DNA of 64,000 bases from positions 434,001 to 498,000 of the forward strand of contig NZ_JACJOT010000006.1 in NCBI RefSeq assembly GCF_014695715.1, given 5' to 3'. A program made the translations under genes and the position numbers. Positions 8,599 through 17,468 of this stretch are shown piece by piece (position 1 is the stretch's first letter; each line of letters starts with the position of its first letter). The notes under the pieces are model-generated. The model was given only the letters and a program-made list of their open reading frames with translations. It was not told the DNA's origin and did no database searches. The stretch comes from Microcoleus sp. FACHB-68 (GTDB taxonomy: Bacteria; Cyanobacteriota; Cyanobacteriia; Cyanobacteriales; Oscillatoriaceae).

Positions 8599-11500
8599 TT
8601 AATACTGTGCCTTACCCGATTCGATGAAGAATTGCTCAATTGTCTGCACTAACGTTTCAGGGTCAACCGGCTTGGAAAGATGCCTTTGAAAGCCGGCTGC
8701 CAGGGCTTGCTGTTGATTTGTCTCACCTGCATAGGCTGTGAGCGCGAGCGCAGGAATCTGTCCCCCCTGCTCTGGGGATAGTTGTCTGATTTGACGAATC
8801 AGCGTGTAGCCATCAATGTGTGGCATCCCAATATCAGCAATCAAAACATCTGGCTTAGATTCATTCAGTTGTTGTAGCGCATCCGTTGCTGAAGAGACAG
8901 AGATCACGGTGGCTCCCGCTTGCTCCAAGATAAATTGAACTAACTCTAAATTGTCTACTTCGTCATCGACTGCCAGGATGCATAATCTAGCCAAGGGTAA
9001 AGTGTGACCATTGAGGGATAAATTGTCCTTCGTGTCACTGTTGGCGTCCTTGCTCTTGGCTAACAAGGGAAGCGTGACGGTAAATGTTGCGCCTTGTCCT
9101 TCTCCAGAACTTTCCGCTTTGACAGTTCCACCATGTAGCTCAACGAGGTGACGCACGATCGCTAATCCTAGCCCTAACCCACCAAAGGTTCTCGTAATAC
9201 TGCTATCGGCTTGTCGAAACGTATCAAAGACATAAGGAATAAATTCTGGCTTAATTCCTTTTCCGGTATCCCTAACTTGAATTTGAGCAGAGGAATCAAT
9301 CGTTTTTAACTCAACTTCAACTCGACCGCCGGCTGGGGTGAACTTAATGGCATTAGTGAGCAGATTCCAGACAACCTGCTGCAATCGGGTAGCATCTCCT
9401 AACGCCTCCCCCACAGTCGGTTCAAGCTGGGTTTGAATTTGAATGTTCTTCGCTTCGGCGGCCAGACAAACTGTTTTGATCGCGGCTGTAACAGTTGTTT
9501 TCAAATTAATTGGAGTAGAGTCCAAACTTAGCTTGCCTTGCAGAATGCTAGAAATATCGAGCAAGTCTTCAATCAGTTGAACTTGCAACTGGGCGTTGCG
9601 TTCAATCGTTTCGAGAGCTGCCGCCATCTTGCTGGAATCTAGGTTTCCGCTTCGCAGCAGTCGAGTCCAACCTAAAATCGGATTCAACGGAGTTCGCAAT
9701 TCGTGCGACAAGACAGCTAAGAACTCATCTTTAATCCGGTTAGCCGTTTCGGCTTGTGCCCGTGCTTGCCGTTCTGACTCGTAGAGCTTTGCTCGGTCGA
9801 TTGACTGTGCTGATTGCTGTGCCAGTGCCAGAATGAAAGCGCGATCGCTCTCACAAAGCTGGGGAACGGTGGAAAAACTGAGCGACAGTCCACCAACGGC
9901 TTGTCCTTCTATCAACAATGGCACTGAAATCCAGGCTTTAAAACCAACCTTGGCATACATTTGGGCTAAATCAGGATAGCGGGCAATTCGATCTTCGATG
10001 GTTTCTACCCAAACAGGTTGCCCTGTTCGCACAGCTTCTGCCAGAGGAAAGGGTGCATGAATCGAAAAACTACGCTGAAACTCTCCGACGTGCTCATACC
10101 CGATCCCTTGAATAATCTCCAGTTCGCTTGCATCCTGGTTTAATACGGCAACCAAGCCACAACTCGCTCCCAGTGCGGACATTCCCTGTTCAATAATCAC
10201 CTGAGCCACTTGAGCCGAGGTTAGCGATTCAGAAAGCGCCTTCATCACCGCGAGCAATCGAGCCGTCCGGTTAGCAGCGAGTTCGGCGGCTAATTTCGCT
10301 TGTTGTGTTTCATTATAGAGACGAGCATTATCAATGGCCATCGCTGCCCGACGAGCTAAATCTTCAGCCAAGGGAATGTCTTCCAGGCGATAGTGGCGAT
10401 CAGATTCAGTAAACACAAACGTAATGCTACCCAACACGCGTCCGCGTGCCTGTAGCGGTGCAATGATGCAGGACTTTAACCCAACTCCCCGTAACATTTC
10501 CAGGTAGTCGGCATTCGGCACGGCGGCAACTAACTGTTCATCTGTAATCTCAATTCCAATTTCAACCTGTCCTGTTTGCATGACTTTAGCAATGCCATAC
10601 CCATCATCGAGATGTCTGGGAAAGCGTTGAGCCAACTCCCAGCCAAACTGGACTTTTTCGGGATCACAATGAGCCACCGCAACACGACTGATCGTGCGAT
10701 CATCATTCAGTAGATCGACACTACACCAATCTGCAAAATAAGGAACTGCCAGCTTTGCAACGCTTTGGAGAGTTTGTTCATACTCCAGTGAAGAGGAAAG
10801 AACAGCACTCACTTCTGCTAAAAATGCTGATTGTTGCTGAGAAACCTCTGCTACGGCGCGGGCTGCCTGTTCTTGAACCAGCTGTACTCGTTCTTCTTCG
10901 ATTTGCTTGCGCTCTGTAATGTCACTTAAAGCAGCAATGACATTGATGATTTGCCCTTCTTTGTCAAACAAAGGGGAAGCATTGATCGAGAGAATCGTGC
11001 GGGTTCCATCGGCATGGTTAATGGCATGTTCAATGCCATAAATAGCCTGACCTGTTTGCATCACCCGCACAAACGGCAGTTCATCTTCTGGGAAAGGATG
11101 ACCATCCACGGTTGTAATGAACCAGGATAAATCGTTATAGCCTCGCTCCACAATGTCACTGCGAGTCAATCTTAAAATCCTCTCTGCTGCCCTATTTGCA
11201 GCAATAATCTTTCCGGTAGAATCTAGAATAGTGATGCCATCAGGAATAGTTTGGAAGATGCTCGATAATTGCGCTTCACGCTCACGCAGAGCCGTTTCTG
11301 CCTGCTTGCGTTGTGTAATGTCGTGCATCACGACAACAGCACCCTGTTTTTCGCCGGTTGGGGCAATAATCGCCTGTCCAGTTGCTAACAGCATTCGCGC
11401 AGTTCCCTGCTGCGGAACAATCATCATTTCCACATCACGAACGTTGTATCCTTGCAATGCCTGAAACAGGGGAATATCCTCTGTATTCATGGATGTTTTG

Positions 11501-12156
11501 CCGTCGGGCAAATACAAGTTATAATATGCAGCCCAGCGATCGGGTGGGACTGGCTGCTGAGGTAATCCATGAAAATCTTTAGCGGCTTGGTTAAATACCG
11601 TCAATATGCCATCTGCATCGCAAGCTACAATGCCGGCTTGAACGTTGTTTAGAACTGCCTTCAAAAAGTCCTGTTCTTTCTGAAGAGTGGCTTCCACCTG
11701 CTGACACTTGGCGATTTCGGCTTTCAATTGTCGATCGGCTTGAGATGTTTCACTCGTGTCTTGGAAGTAAAGAAGTAAGCCATCTTCACTGTTGATGAGG
11801 CGAATTCTCAACCACTTGTTGAGTGAGGGGTAGTGTTCTTCAAACTCGATCGCCGTTTGCGCTGCGCTCGCTCGATGACTATGCTGATATAGCTCAGAGG
11901 TAGGCTCGACTGCAAATATTGTCCATATCGTTTTGCCAATTAGGTCTTGCCGCTTCTTATTTAAAAGCTGCTCTGCTTTACGGTTGACATAGGTGCAGTG
12001 CCACTGTGAATTAATGGAAATGAATGCCTCAGCCATGTGCTCTACGATCGCCGCAAATCGTGCTTCGATCGCATTGCAGTCCGCACAAAACTCCTGAGCA
12101 AAATTTACAGTAAGTTCTTCTCGATGATTTAAGGAGTTTGTGCGATCAACATCCAT
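8599..12156 (-). CDS. Hybrid histidine kinase, PAS x3-GAF x2-HisKA-HATPase-REC
   Basis: 1185 residues with no clear membrane segment. Domain order (approximate): PAS 30-140, PAS 160-280, PAS 295-410 (each ending in a DITxRKQ or similar PAC edge), coiled stretch, GAF 440-600, GAF 620-780, HisKA about 805-870 with VLSHELRTPLNPILGW, HATPase 915-1030 with NLLTNAIKFTP and GLGLGLAIVRHL, and a C-terminal receiver 1055-1175 (IADIGMPHIDGY, ALTAYAGE). The GAF domains lack an evident Cys in a bilin-type motif, so they need not be photoreceptors. The core is shared with the three kinases at 12986, 17469 and 20198. xylB follows 40 bp downstream on the same strand. Signal and partner are unknown. Confidence 0.93.
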   Translation of the reverse strand: MDVDRTNSLNHREELTVNFAQEFCADCNAIEARFAAIVEHMAEAFISINSQWHCTYVNRKAEQLLNKKRQDLIGKTIWTIFAVEPTSELYQHSHRASAAQTAIEFEEHYPSLNKWLRIRLINSEDGLLLYFQDTSETSQADRQLKAEIAKCQQVEATLQKEQDFLKAVLNNVQAGIVACDADGILTVFNQAAKDFHGLPQQPVPPDRWAAYYNLYLPDGKTSMNTEDIPLFQALQGYNVRDVEMMIVPQQGTARMLLATGQAIIAPTGEKQGAVVVMHDITQRKQAETALREREAQLSSIFQTIPDGITILDSTGKIIAANRAAERILRLTRSDIVERGYNDLSWFITTVDGHPFPEDELPFVRVMQTGQAIYGIEHAINHADGTRTILSINASPLFDKEGQIINVIAALSDITERKQIEEERVQLVQEQAARAVAEVSQQQSAFLAEVSAVLSSSLEYEQTLQSVAKLAVPYFADWCSVDLLNDDRTISRVAVAHCDPEKVQFGWELAQRFPRHLDDGYGIAKVMQTGQVEIGIEITDEQLVAAVPNADYLEMLRGVGLKSCIIAPLQARGRVLGSITFVFTESDRHYRLEDIPLAEDLARRAAMAIDNARLYNETQQAKLAAELAANRTARLLAVMKALSESLTSAQVAQVIIEQGMSALGASCGLVAVLNQDASELEIIQGIGYEHVGEFQRSFSIHAPFPLAEAVRTGQPVWVETIEDRIARYPDLAQMYAKVGFKAWISVPLLIEGQAVGGLSLSFSTVPQLCESDRAFILALAQQSAQSIDRAKLYESERQARAQAETANRIKDEFLAVLSHELRTPLNPILGWTRLLRSGNLDSSKMAAALETIERNAQLQVQLIEDLLDISSILQGKLSLDSTPINLKTTVTAAIKTVCLAAEAKNIQIQTQLEPTVGEALGDATRLQQVVWNLLTNAIKFTPAGGRVEVELKTIDSSAQIQVRDTGKGIKPEFIPYVFDTFRQADSSITRTFGGLGLGLAIVRHLVELHGGTVKAESSGEGQGATFTVTLPLLAKSKDANSDTKDNLSLNGHTLPLARLCILAVDDEVDNLELVQFILEQAGATVISVSSATDALQQLNESKPDVLIADIGMPHIDGYTLIRQIRQLSPEQGGQIPALALTAYAGETNQQQALAAGFQRHLSKPVDPETLVQTIEQFFIESGKAQY

Positions 12157-12237
12157 TGCGGTTAGTCCTGCCTACTTACCTATTCTGTCAGTTATTTTGA
12201 GGAAATCAAGATACAACGTGCTTAAAACTCAAATCAT

Positions 12238-12459
12238 TCAGTGTTGAAGCAAATGGGCGAGCGCTTTTACCAATCCCTTAGGTTCGACAGGCTTGGAGAT
12301 ATGCAGCCCAAATTCGGCAGAATGGCTTGTTTGCTGCTGATTGACCTCTCCAGCATAGGCAGTAAGATGGTCTTCTTCATTCAAGCTCAGTTGCTGCCTA
12401 AGGAAAATCTGCCTTAATACAGATGCTTTGGCGAGATGGCTCTGGCGAAGGAGGTTCAA
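12238..12459 (-). pseudogene. Remnant of a hybrid kinase: leader-like sequence joined to a receiver tail
   Basis: A 73-codon open frame whose last 40 residues (TAYAGEVNQQQ, HISKPVEPKGLVKAL) match the C-terminal end of the receivers of the neighbouring hybrid kinases, which read TAYAGEINQQQ and HISKPVEPEELVKAI. The catalytic Asp half of the receiver and the whole kinase are gone. The 5' part (12378-12424) instead resembles the non-coding stretch 25790-25836 just upstream of the kinase at 20198-25774, about three quarters of positions matching by eye. The simplest reading is a deletion that joined a kinase gene's leader to its last codons. Not expected to be functional. Confidence 0.7.
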
Positions 12460-12460
12460 A

Positions 12461-12520
12461 TAAGATGGATATCGCTTGTATCAACCCCTTTGGTTCAATG
12501 GGTGTGGCGATGTGCCTTAA
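12461..12520 (-). pseudogene. Second receiver C-terminal remnant
   Basis: The minus strand reads LRHIATPIEPKGLIQAISIL across these 60 bases, clearly related to the receiver ending RHIAKPVEPEYLIQAITSL of the kinase at 12986-17407. The frame is closed by a stop shortly before it (minus strand), so only a fragment is left. It lies just upstream, in the minus-strand sense, of the remnant at 12238-12459, as expected if two kinase genes once stood in tandem here. Confidence 0.65.
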
Positions 12521-12719
12521 CTGTGGCTATCTAGCTCCTGTTGCAACACGAGAAGGCGATCACAACCACAATAGCAATGGCGCCGGCATTGTCTACCGAC
12601 TTCTCCTGCAAGATAGATAAGTATATCCCTCTAGTAACAGACAATCAGATATAGCAAATGCTACATCTGCCTGAATTTGTCTAATTCCTCCTCGAACTCT
12701 GGTGCTTCAAGAGGCGATC

Positions 12720-12989
12720 ATGCTTAAGAAACCAGAAGTTAGCCATCTCATTCGTGAACTTTGGCAGTTAACGGCGCTCAGTCAGGAGCAGTTTGCAGCA
12801 AGATTGGGAGTCGCTTACTGTACCGTCAATCGCTGGGAAAATGGTCACATTCAGCCCTCGGCATTGGCACTAAAGCAAATTAAAACCCTACTAAAGGAGC
12901 TGAAAAATTCACCTGAGGCTATCCTTCAGGATAGGAGCCAGAAACTATTAAACCCATACTTTTCACCAGAGGAGTCGAGTGTTCCATGA
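12720..12989 (+). CDS. XRE-family helix-turn-helix regulator
   Basis: 89 residues from the ATG at 12720, chosen over a GTG at 12702 because AGAGG stands 6-11 bases before the ATG. A Cro/CI-type HTH fills residues 10-60: LSQEQFAARLGV, then TVNRWENGHIQPS, the hallmark recognition-helix and turn sequence. It resembles the DNA-binding domain of plant-type and cyanobacterial XRE regulators that read a single operator. The stop overlaps the start of the next gene by four bases (ATGA), so translation is probably coupled to the sensor kinase that follows. This suggests a regulator-sensor pair, which is inference. Confidence 0.85.
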   Translation: MLKKPEVSHLIRELWQLTALSQEQFAARLGVAYCTVNRWENGHIQPSALALKQIKTLLKELKNSPEAILQDRSQKLLNPYFSPEESSVP

Positions 12990-15900
12990 CTGAGGCGAAT
13001 TCAGAATTTGTCAAGGGTAGGCGAGGAAGGTGGAGGATTTTGCCGGCCCAACTGTTGCACTATGGCGTTGCGTTGCTATCTGTTGCCTTAGCAGTAGGGA
13101 CAAACCTTCAGTTCAGTCCCTATCTTGCCCCAACACCGACTCCACCCTTTTTCGCCGCCGTGATGGTCAGTGCTTGGTATGGGGGCTTAAGACCAGGGCT
13201 ACTGGCAACGGCTTTGTCTACGCTGGCAATTAACTACTTCTTTATTGAGCCAAGCTACTCGCTCAATATCCCTAATCTGGGAACCCTAGTGCAGCTGGGC
13301 GTTTTCGTGATGGCAGCCATCCTGATTAATTCACTCAATGAAGCACAACGAGTTGCGCTGCGAAGAGCCGAAGCAAACTTGCACTCCCTGCGCGAAAGCG
13401 AAGCACGGTTTGGTCGTTTGGCAGAGTCTAACATCATTGGGATGATTGTGGCCCAGTTGAACGGACCCATCCTTGAAGCCAATGATATTTTTCTACAAAT
13501 GGTTGGCTACACACAGCAGGAGTTACGCTCTGGTCGAGTGCGTTGGCGCGAGATGACTGCACCAGAATCCCGTGAGGTGAGTAACAGAGCAGTTCAAGAA
13601 CTCACAACTACGGGAGTCTGTACGCCTTTTGAGACAGAATACATCCGCAAAGATGGTTCTCGTGTTCCCGTACTGCATGGCGCTGCCATTACGGGAGAAA
13701 CGACCGTCATCGGTTTTGTGCTTGACTTGAGCGAACGTAAACGCAGCGAAGCCGAACGCAAACAAGCAGAAGCCGCACAGCAAGAAGCAGCCGGTCGGGA
13801 GCGAGCATTATATGTTAAAGAGCAAGCTGCAAAAGAACAACTAGAAACCGTGTTAGCGAGTATCAACGACCAGTTTTTAGTCCTGGATCGCGAGTGGCGC
13901 TATACCTACGTCAACGACAGGGTTGTGGAAGTTGTAGGAATGTCTAGGGAAGACCTCTTAGGCAAGTGTATCTGGGAGCTGTTTCCGGAGACGGTTGGGA
14001 CTCAGTTCTACATGGAATTGCATCGGGCAGCGACAGAGCAAAGAATTGTTCATTTCGAGTACTTCTACTCTTCCTGGCAACGTTGGTTTGAGAACCACAT
14101 CTATCCCTCGGCAACGGGCTTATCTGTCTTGGTTACCGAAATTACCGCTGTCTACGACGAGCTTCGCTTACGCAAACGGGCAGAGGAGACACTTGAGCGA
14201 ACAAACCAGACGCTACAAACCCTAATTGATGCCTGTCCAGTCGCCATTGCTTTGTTCGATCCACAAGGAATTGTGAAGTTGTGGAATCGCGCAGCAGAGC
14301 AGATCTTTGGTTGGAGTGCAGATGAAGCGATCGGGCAGTTTATGCCTACTATTCCCCATCGACCTCAAGAATTTCTTGCCAGCATTCAAAGTGTGTTGAG
14401 TGGGCGATCGCTGGATGGGTTGGAAGCCCAACATCAGCGTAAAGACGGTCGAATGGTGGATTTAGAGATTTGGGCTAATTTAACTCACGATGTGCAGGGA
14501 AATCTGGCTTGCCTCGGTATTGCCTGGGACATCACGGAACGCAAACAGGCACAAGCCGCGCTGGTAGCTAAAGAACAGCGTTACCGCTACATTTTTGAGG
14601 CGGTGAGCGTTGCCATTTGGGAAGAAGATTTCTCTCAAGTAAAAGCCGCGATCAACCAACTCAAAGTGGCAGGTGTGCGCGATTTTCACCAGTACTTTGT
14701 CGAGCATCCCGAATTTGTGCAACAAGCGGCGGATATGGTGCGAGTTCGGGATGTGAATCAGGCAGCACTGCAAATGTTTGGCGCACAAGACAAGGCTCAA
14801 TTGTTGACTTCTTTGCACCAAATCTTTGTCCCTGAAACCCAGGAAGCGTTTATTGGAGAACTAATAGCAATCGCTGCTGAAGAACCCTTTTTTGCAGCAG
14901 AAACTGTACTGCGAACCTTACAAGGTGATCGCTTCCATGTCTGGGTTACGATCGCCTTCCCATCGACTTCAGAATCCTATGATCGTGTGCTGGTATCCCT
15001 TCTAGATATCAGCGAGCGCAAGCGAGTCCAACAAGAACTCCAGCAAACCTTACAAACCTTGAGTACGCTCATCCAGGCTTCGCCGCTGCCCATAGTTGTC
15101 ATTGAAGCGGATATGACCGTACAACTGTGGAATGCAGCAGCAGAGCAATTATTTGGCTGGAGTAAAGCAGAACTCTTAGGTCAACGACTGCCCATTGTCC
15201 CAGAAGAGAAGCAGGAAGAATGCCGGCAGCTTCGAGAGGCAGTAACCAATGGAGAAGTCTTTTCTGGCGTGGAAACCTATTGCCGCAAGCGCGATGGTTC
15301 AAATGTGATTCTGAATATCTCGGCAGCTCCACTTTACGACGAGGGCGGCAGTGTCAATGCAATTTTGCTCATTCTTCAAGACATTACAGAACGACAGCAG
15401 GCATTATCAGCCCTGCGAGATAGCGAAGAACGCCTCCGTTTGGCTTTGATCGCGTCAAATCAAGGACTTTATGACCTCAATGTGCAAACGGGTGATGCGA
15501 TCGTCTCTCCAGAGTACGCCCGGATGCTCGGCTATGAGCCGGATGAATTTCAGGAAACGAACGCTAAGTGGCGCGATAGCGAAGCAGTGATGCTTGCAGC
15601 AGATCGCCTCCATCCTGATGATGTAGCAGTAGTCTATCAGGCTTATGAAGATTACGTTGCTCTTAGACGCGATGAGTACCGGGTGGAGTTCAGACAGCGA
15701 AGCAAATCAGGGGATTGGAAATGGATTCTTTCGATTGGCAAGATTGTTTCTTGGGACAATCAGGGGCAGCCATTGCGAATGCTGGGGACGCATACCGATA
15801 TTACCGATCGCAAACAAGCGGAACTTGAAATCCGAAAATTTGTTTCCCTCACTGATAACAGCACGGATTTTATCGGAATGTGCGATCTGAATGGAGTGTC

Positions 15901-17407
15901 GTTTTATATCAATGCAGCCGGCAGGCAAATGGTCGGGCTGGATGACACGCGGCAATACAACGAAGCTCCAGTCAGAGAATTTTTCTTTCCCGAAGATCAG
16001 GATTTTATCGTCAATGAATTTTTCCCCTGCGTTTTGCGCTCTGGACAGGCGGAAGTGGAAATTCGTTTCCGTCATTTCAAGACTGGCGAAGCGTTGTGGA
16101 TGATATACAACGTTTTTTACATCAGAGGCGAGAACGACCAGCCGATTGGACTGGCAACCGTCAGCCGCAATATTACTGAGCGCAAACGGGCAGAAGCCGA
16201 ACGTGAACGACTGCTGGTGCGGGAACAAGCCGCCCGTGAGCAAGCAGAAGCAGCAAATCGCATTAAAGATGAATTTCTGGCAGTGTTGTCGCATGAGTTG
16301 CGATCGCCTCTCAATCCGATTCTAGGTTGGGCAAAACTGCTCCGCAGCCGCAAGCTGGATGAACAAAAGACGGCTCAAGCACTAGAAACGATCGAGCGTA
16401 ATGCTAACTTGCAAACGCAACTGATTGGAGACTTGCTGGATGTTTCCCGCATCCTGCAAGGCAAACTGAGTCTCAACATTGCTCCTGTTGATTTAGCCGC
16501 CACGATTACGGCAGCAATGGAAACAGTGCGTTTAGCCGCAGAAGCCAAGTCGATTCAAATCCACACGGCGCTTGACGGCGCAATAGGGAAGGTTTCAGGG
16601 GATTCAGGTCGTCTACAGCAAATCATCTGGAATCTGTTATCGAATGCTGTGAAATTCACACCCGAAGGAGGACGGGTAGAAGTTCGCCTGGAGCGTATTG
16701 GCTCTGATGCTCAAATCACGGTCAGCGATACGGGCCAGGGCATCAGTTCCGAGTTTTTACCTTATGTATTTGACTATTTCCGTCAGGCAGATGGTGCCAC
16801 AACCCGAAAATTTGGCGGATTAGGGCTAGGGTTGGCAATTGTCCGCCATCTCACAGAATTACACGGTGGCACGGTAATAGCCCAAAGTCTGGGTGAAGAG
16901 CAGGGAGCAACCTTCACCGTCAGGCTACCGCTGATCAAGGAAACTGCCGGCTTAGAGAACGAACCGAGTCCCAATTCTTCAGCCGATGAGCTTGCAACTT
17001 CACCGCTTGCCGGTCTTTCTATCCTGGTTGTGGATGATGACGCAGATACTCGTGACTATATCAGTTTTGTGTTGGAGCAAGCCGGCGCAACGGTGATTTG
17101 CGCCGCATCGGCAGATGAAGCACTGCAAGTATTGGTGCAATCAACCGCAGACATCTTACTCAGTGACATTGGGATGCCAGAGATGGATGGCTATATGCTG
17201 ATGCGGCGCGTGCGAGCGATACCATCTGATCGAGGTGGACAAATTCCTGCAATCGCCCTCACTGCCTATGCGGGGGAAATGAACCAGCAACAGGCGATCG
17301 CCGCCGGCTTTCAACGGCACATCGCCAAACCTGTAGAGCCAGAATACCTAATTCAGGCGATAACTTCGTTAAGCGCTGCTAACGCAGCCTTGGTCAGGCA
17401 CCTCTGA
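12986..17407 (+). CDS. Membrane hybrid kinase, KdpD-like DUF4118 - multiple PAS - HisKA-HATPase-REC
   Basis: 1473 residues. The N terminus (about 20-115) carries the DUF4118/KdpD-type membrane block with four short helices, including the typical FAAVMVSAWYGGLRPGLLAT loop and NYFFIEPSYS. About seven PAS domains follow (roughly 140-250, 285-400, 410-520, 530-680, 690-810, 815-945, 950-1065), then HisKA (1090-1155, VLSHELRSPLNPILGW), HATPase (1200-1315) and a C-terminal receiver (1340-1460, LSDIGMPEMDGY). The membrane anchor sets it apart from the other kinases in the array. It overlaps the XRE gene start-to-stop and ends 61 bp before another hybrid kinase. Ligand unknown. Confidence 0.93.
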   Translation: MTEANSEFVKGRRGRWRILPAQLLHYGVALLSVALAVGTNLQFSPYLAPTPTPPFFAAVMVSAWYGGLRPGLLATALSTLAINYFFIEPSYSLNIPNLGTLVQLGVFVMAAILINSLNEAQRVALRRAEANLHSLRESEARFGRLAESNIIGMIVAQLNGPILEANDIFLQMVGYTQQELRSGRVRWREMTAPESREVSNRAVQELTTTGVCTPFETEYIRKDGSRVPVLHGAAITGETTVIGFVLDLSERKRSEAERKQAEAAQQEAAGRERALYVKEQAAKEQLETVLASINDQFLVLDREWRYTYVNDRVVEVVGMSREDLLGKCIWELFPETVGTQFYMELHRAATEQRIVHFEYFYSSWQRWFENHIYPSATGLSVLVTEITAVYDELRLRKRAEETLERTNQTLQTLIDACPVAIALFDPQGIVKLWNRAAEQIFGWSADEAIGQFMPTIPHRPQEFLASIQSVLSGRSLDGLEAQHQRKDGRMVDLEIWANLTHDVQGNLACLGIAWDITERKQAQAALVAKEQRYRYIFEAVSVAIWEEDFSQVKAAINQLKVAGVRDFHQYFVEHPEFVQQAADMVRVRDVNQAALQMFGAQDKAQLLTSLHQIFVPETQEAFIGELIAIAAEEPFFAAETVLRTLQGDRFHVWVTIAFPSTSESYDRVLVSLLDISERKRVQQELQQTLQTLSTLIQASPLPIVVIEADMTVQLWNAAAEQLFGWSKAELLGQRLPIVPEEKQEECRQLREAVTNGEVFSGVETYCRKRDGSNVILNISAAPLYDEGGSVNAILLILQDITERQQALSALRDSEERLRLALIASNQGLYDLNVQTGDAIVSPEYARMLGYEPDEFQETNAKWRDSEAVMLAADRLHPDDVAVVYQAYEDYVALRRDEYRVEFRQRSKSGDWKWILSIGKIVSWDNQGQPLRMLGTHTDITDRKQAELEIRKFVSLTDNSTDFIGMCDLNGVSFYINAAGRQMVGLDDTRQYNEAPVREFFFPEDQDFIVNEFFPCVLRSGQAEVEIRFRHFKTGEALWMIYNVFYIRGENDQPIGLATVSRNITERKRAEAERERLLVREQAAREQAEAANRIKDEFLAVLSHELRSPLNPILGWAKLLRSRKLDEQKTAQALETIERNANLQTQLIGDLLDVSRILQGKLSLNIAPVDLAATITAAMETVRLAAEAKSIQIHTALDGAIGKVSGDSGRLQQIIWNLLSNAVKFTPEGGRVEVRLERIGSDAQITVSDTGQGISSEFLPYVFDYFRQADGATTRKFGGLGLGLAIVRHLTELHGGTVIAQSLGEEQGATFTVRLPLIKETAGLENEPSPNSSADELATSPLAGLSILVVDDDADTRDYISFVLEQAGATVICAASADEALQVLVQSTADILLSDIGMPEMDGYMLMRRVRAIPSDRGGQIPAIALTAYAGEMNQQQAIAAGFQRHIAKPVEPEYLIQAITSLSAANAALVRHL

Positions 17408-17468
17408 ATAACGCAATCTCATTCCCGTTGCATTTCCCATTCTCCACTCGCTCGCTGACTCAAAACCC

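Noticed and set aside
12423-12620. 65-codon plus-strand frame before the XRE gene
   Set aside because: It is the reverse of a receiver remnant on the minus strand, so the frame is a by-product.
15707-16294. 195-codon minus-strand frame inside the KdpD-like kinase
   Set aside because: Antisense to conserved PAS coding sequence, with no motif; typical shadow frame.
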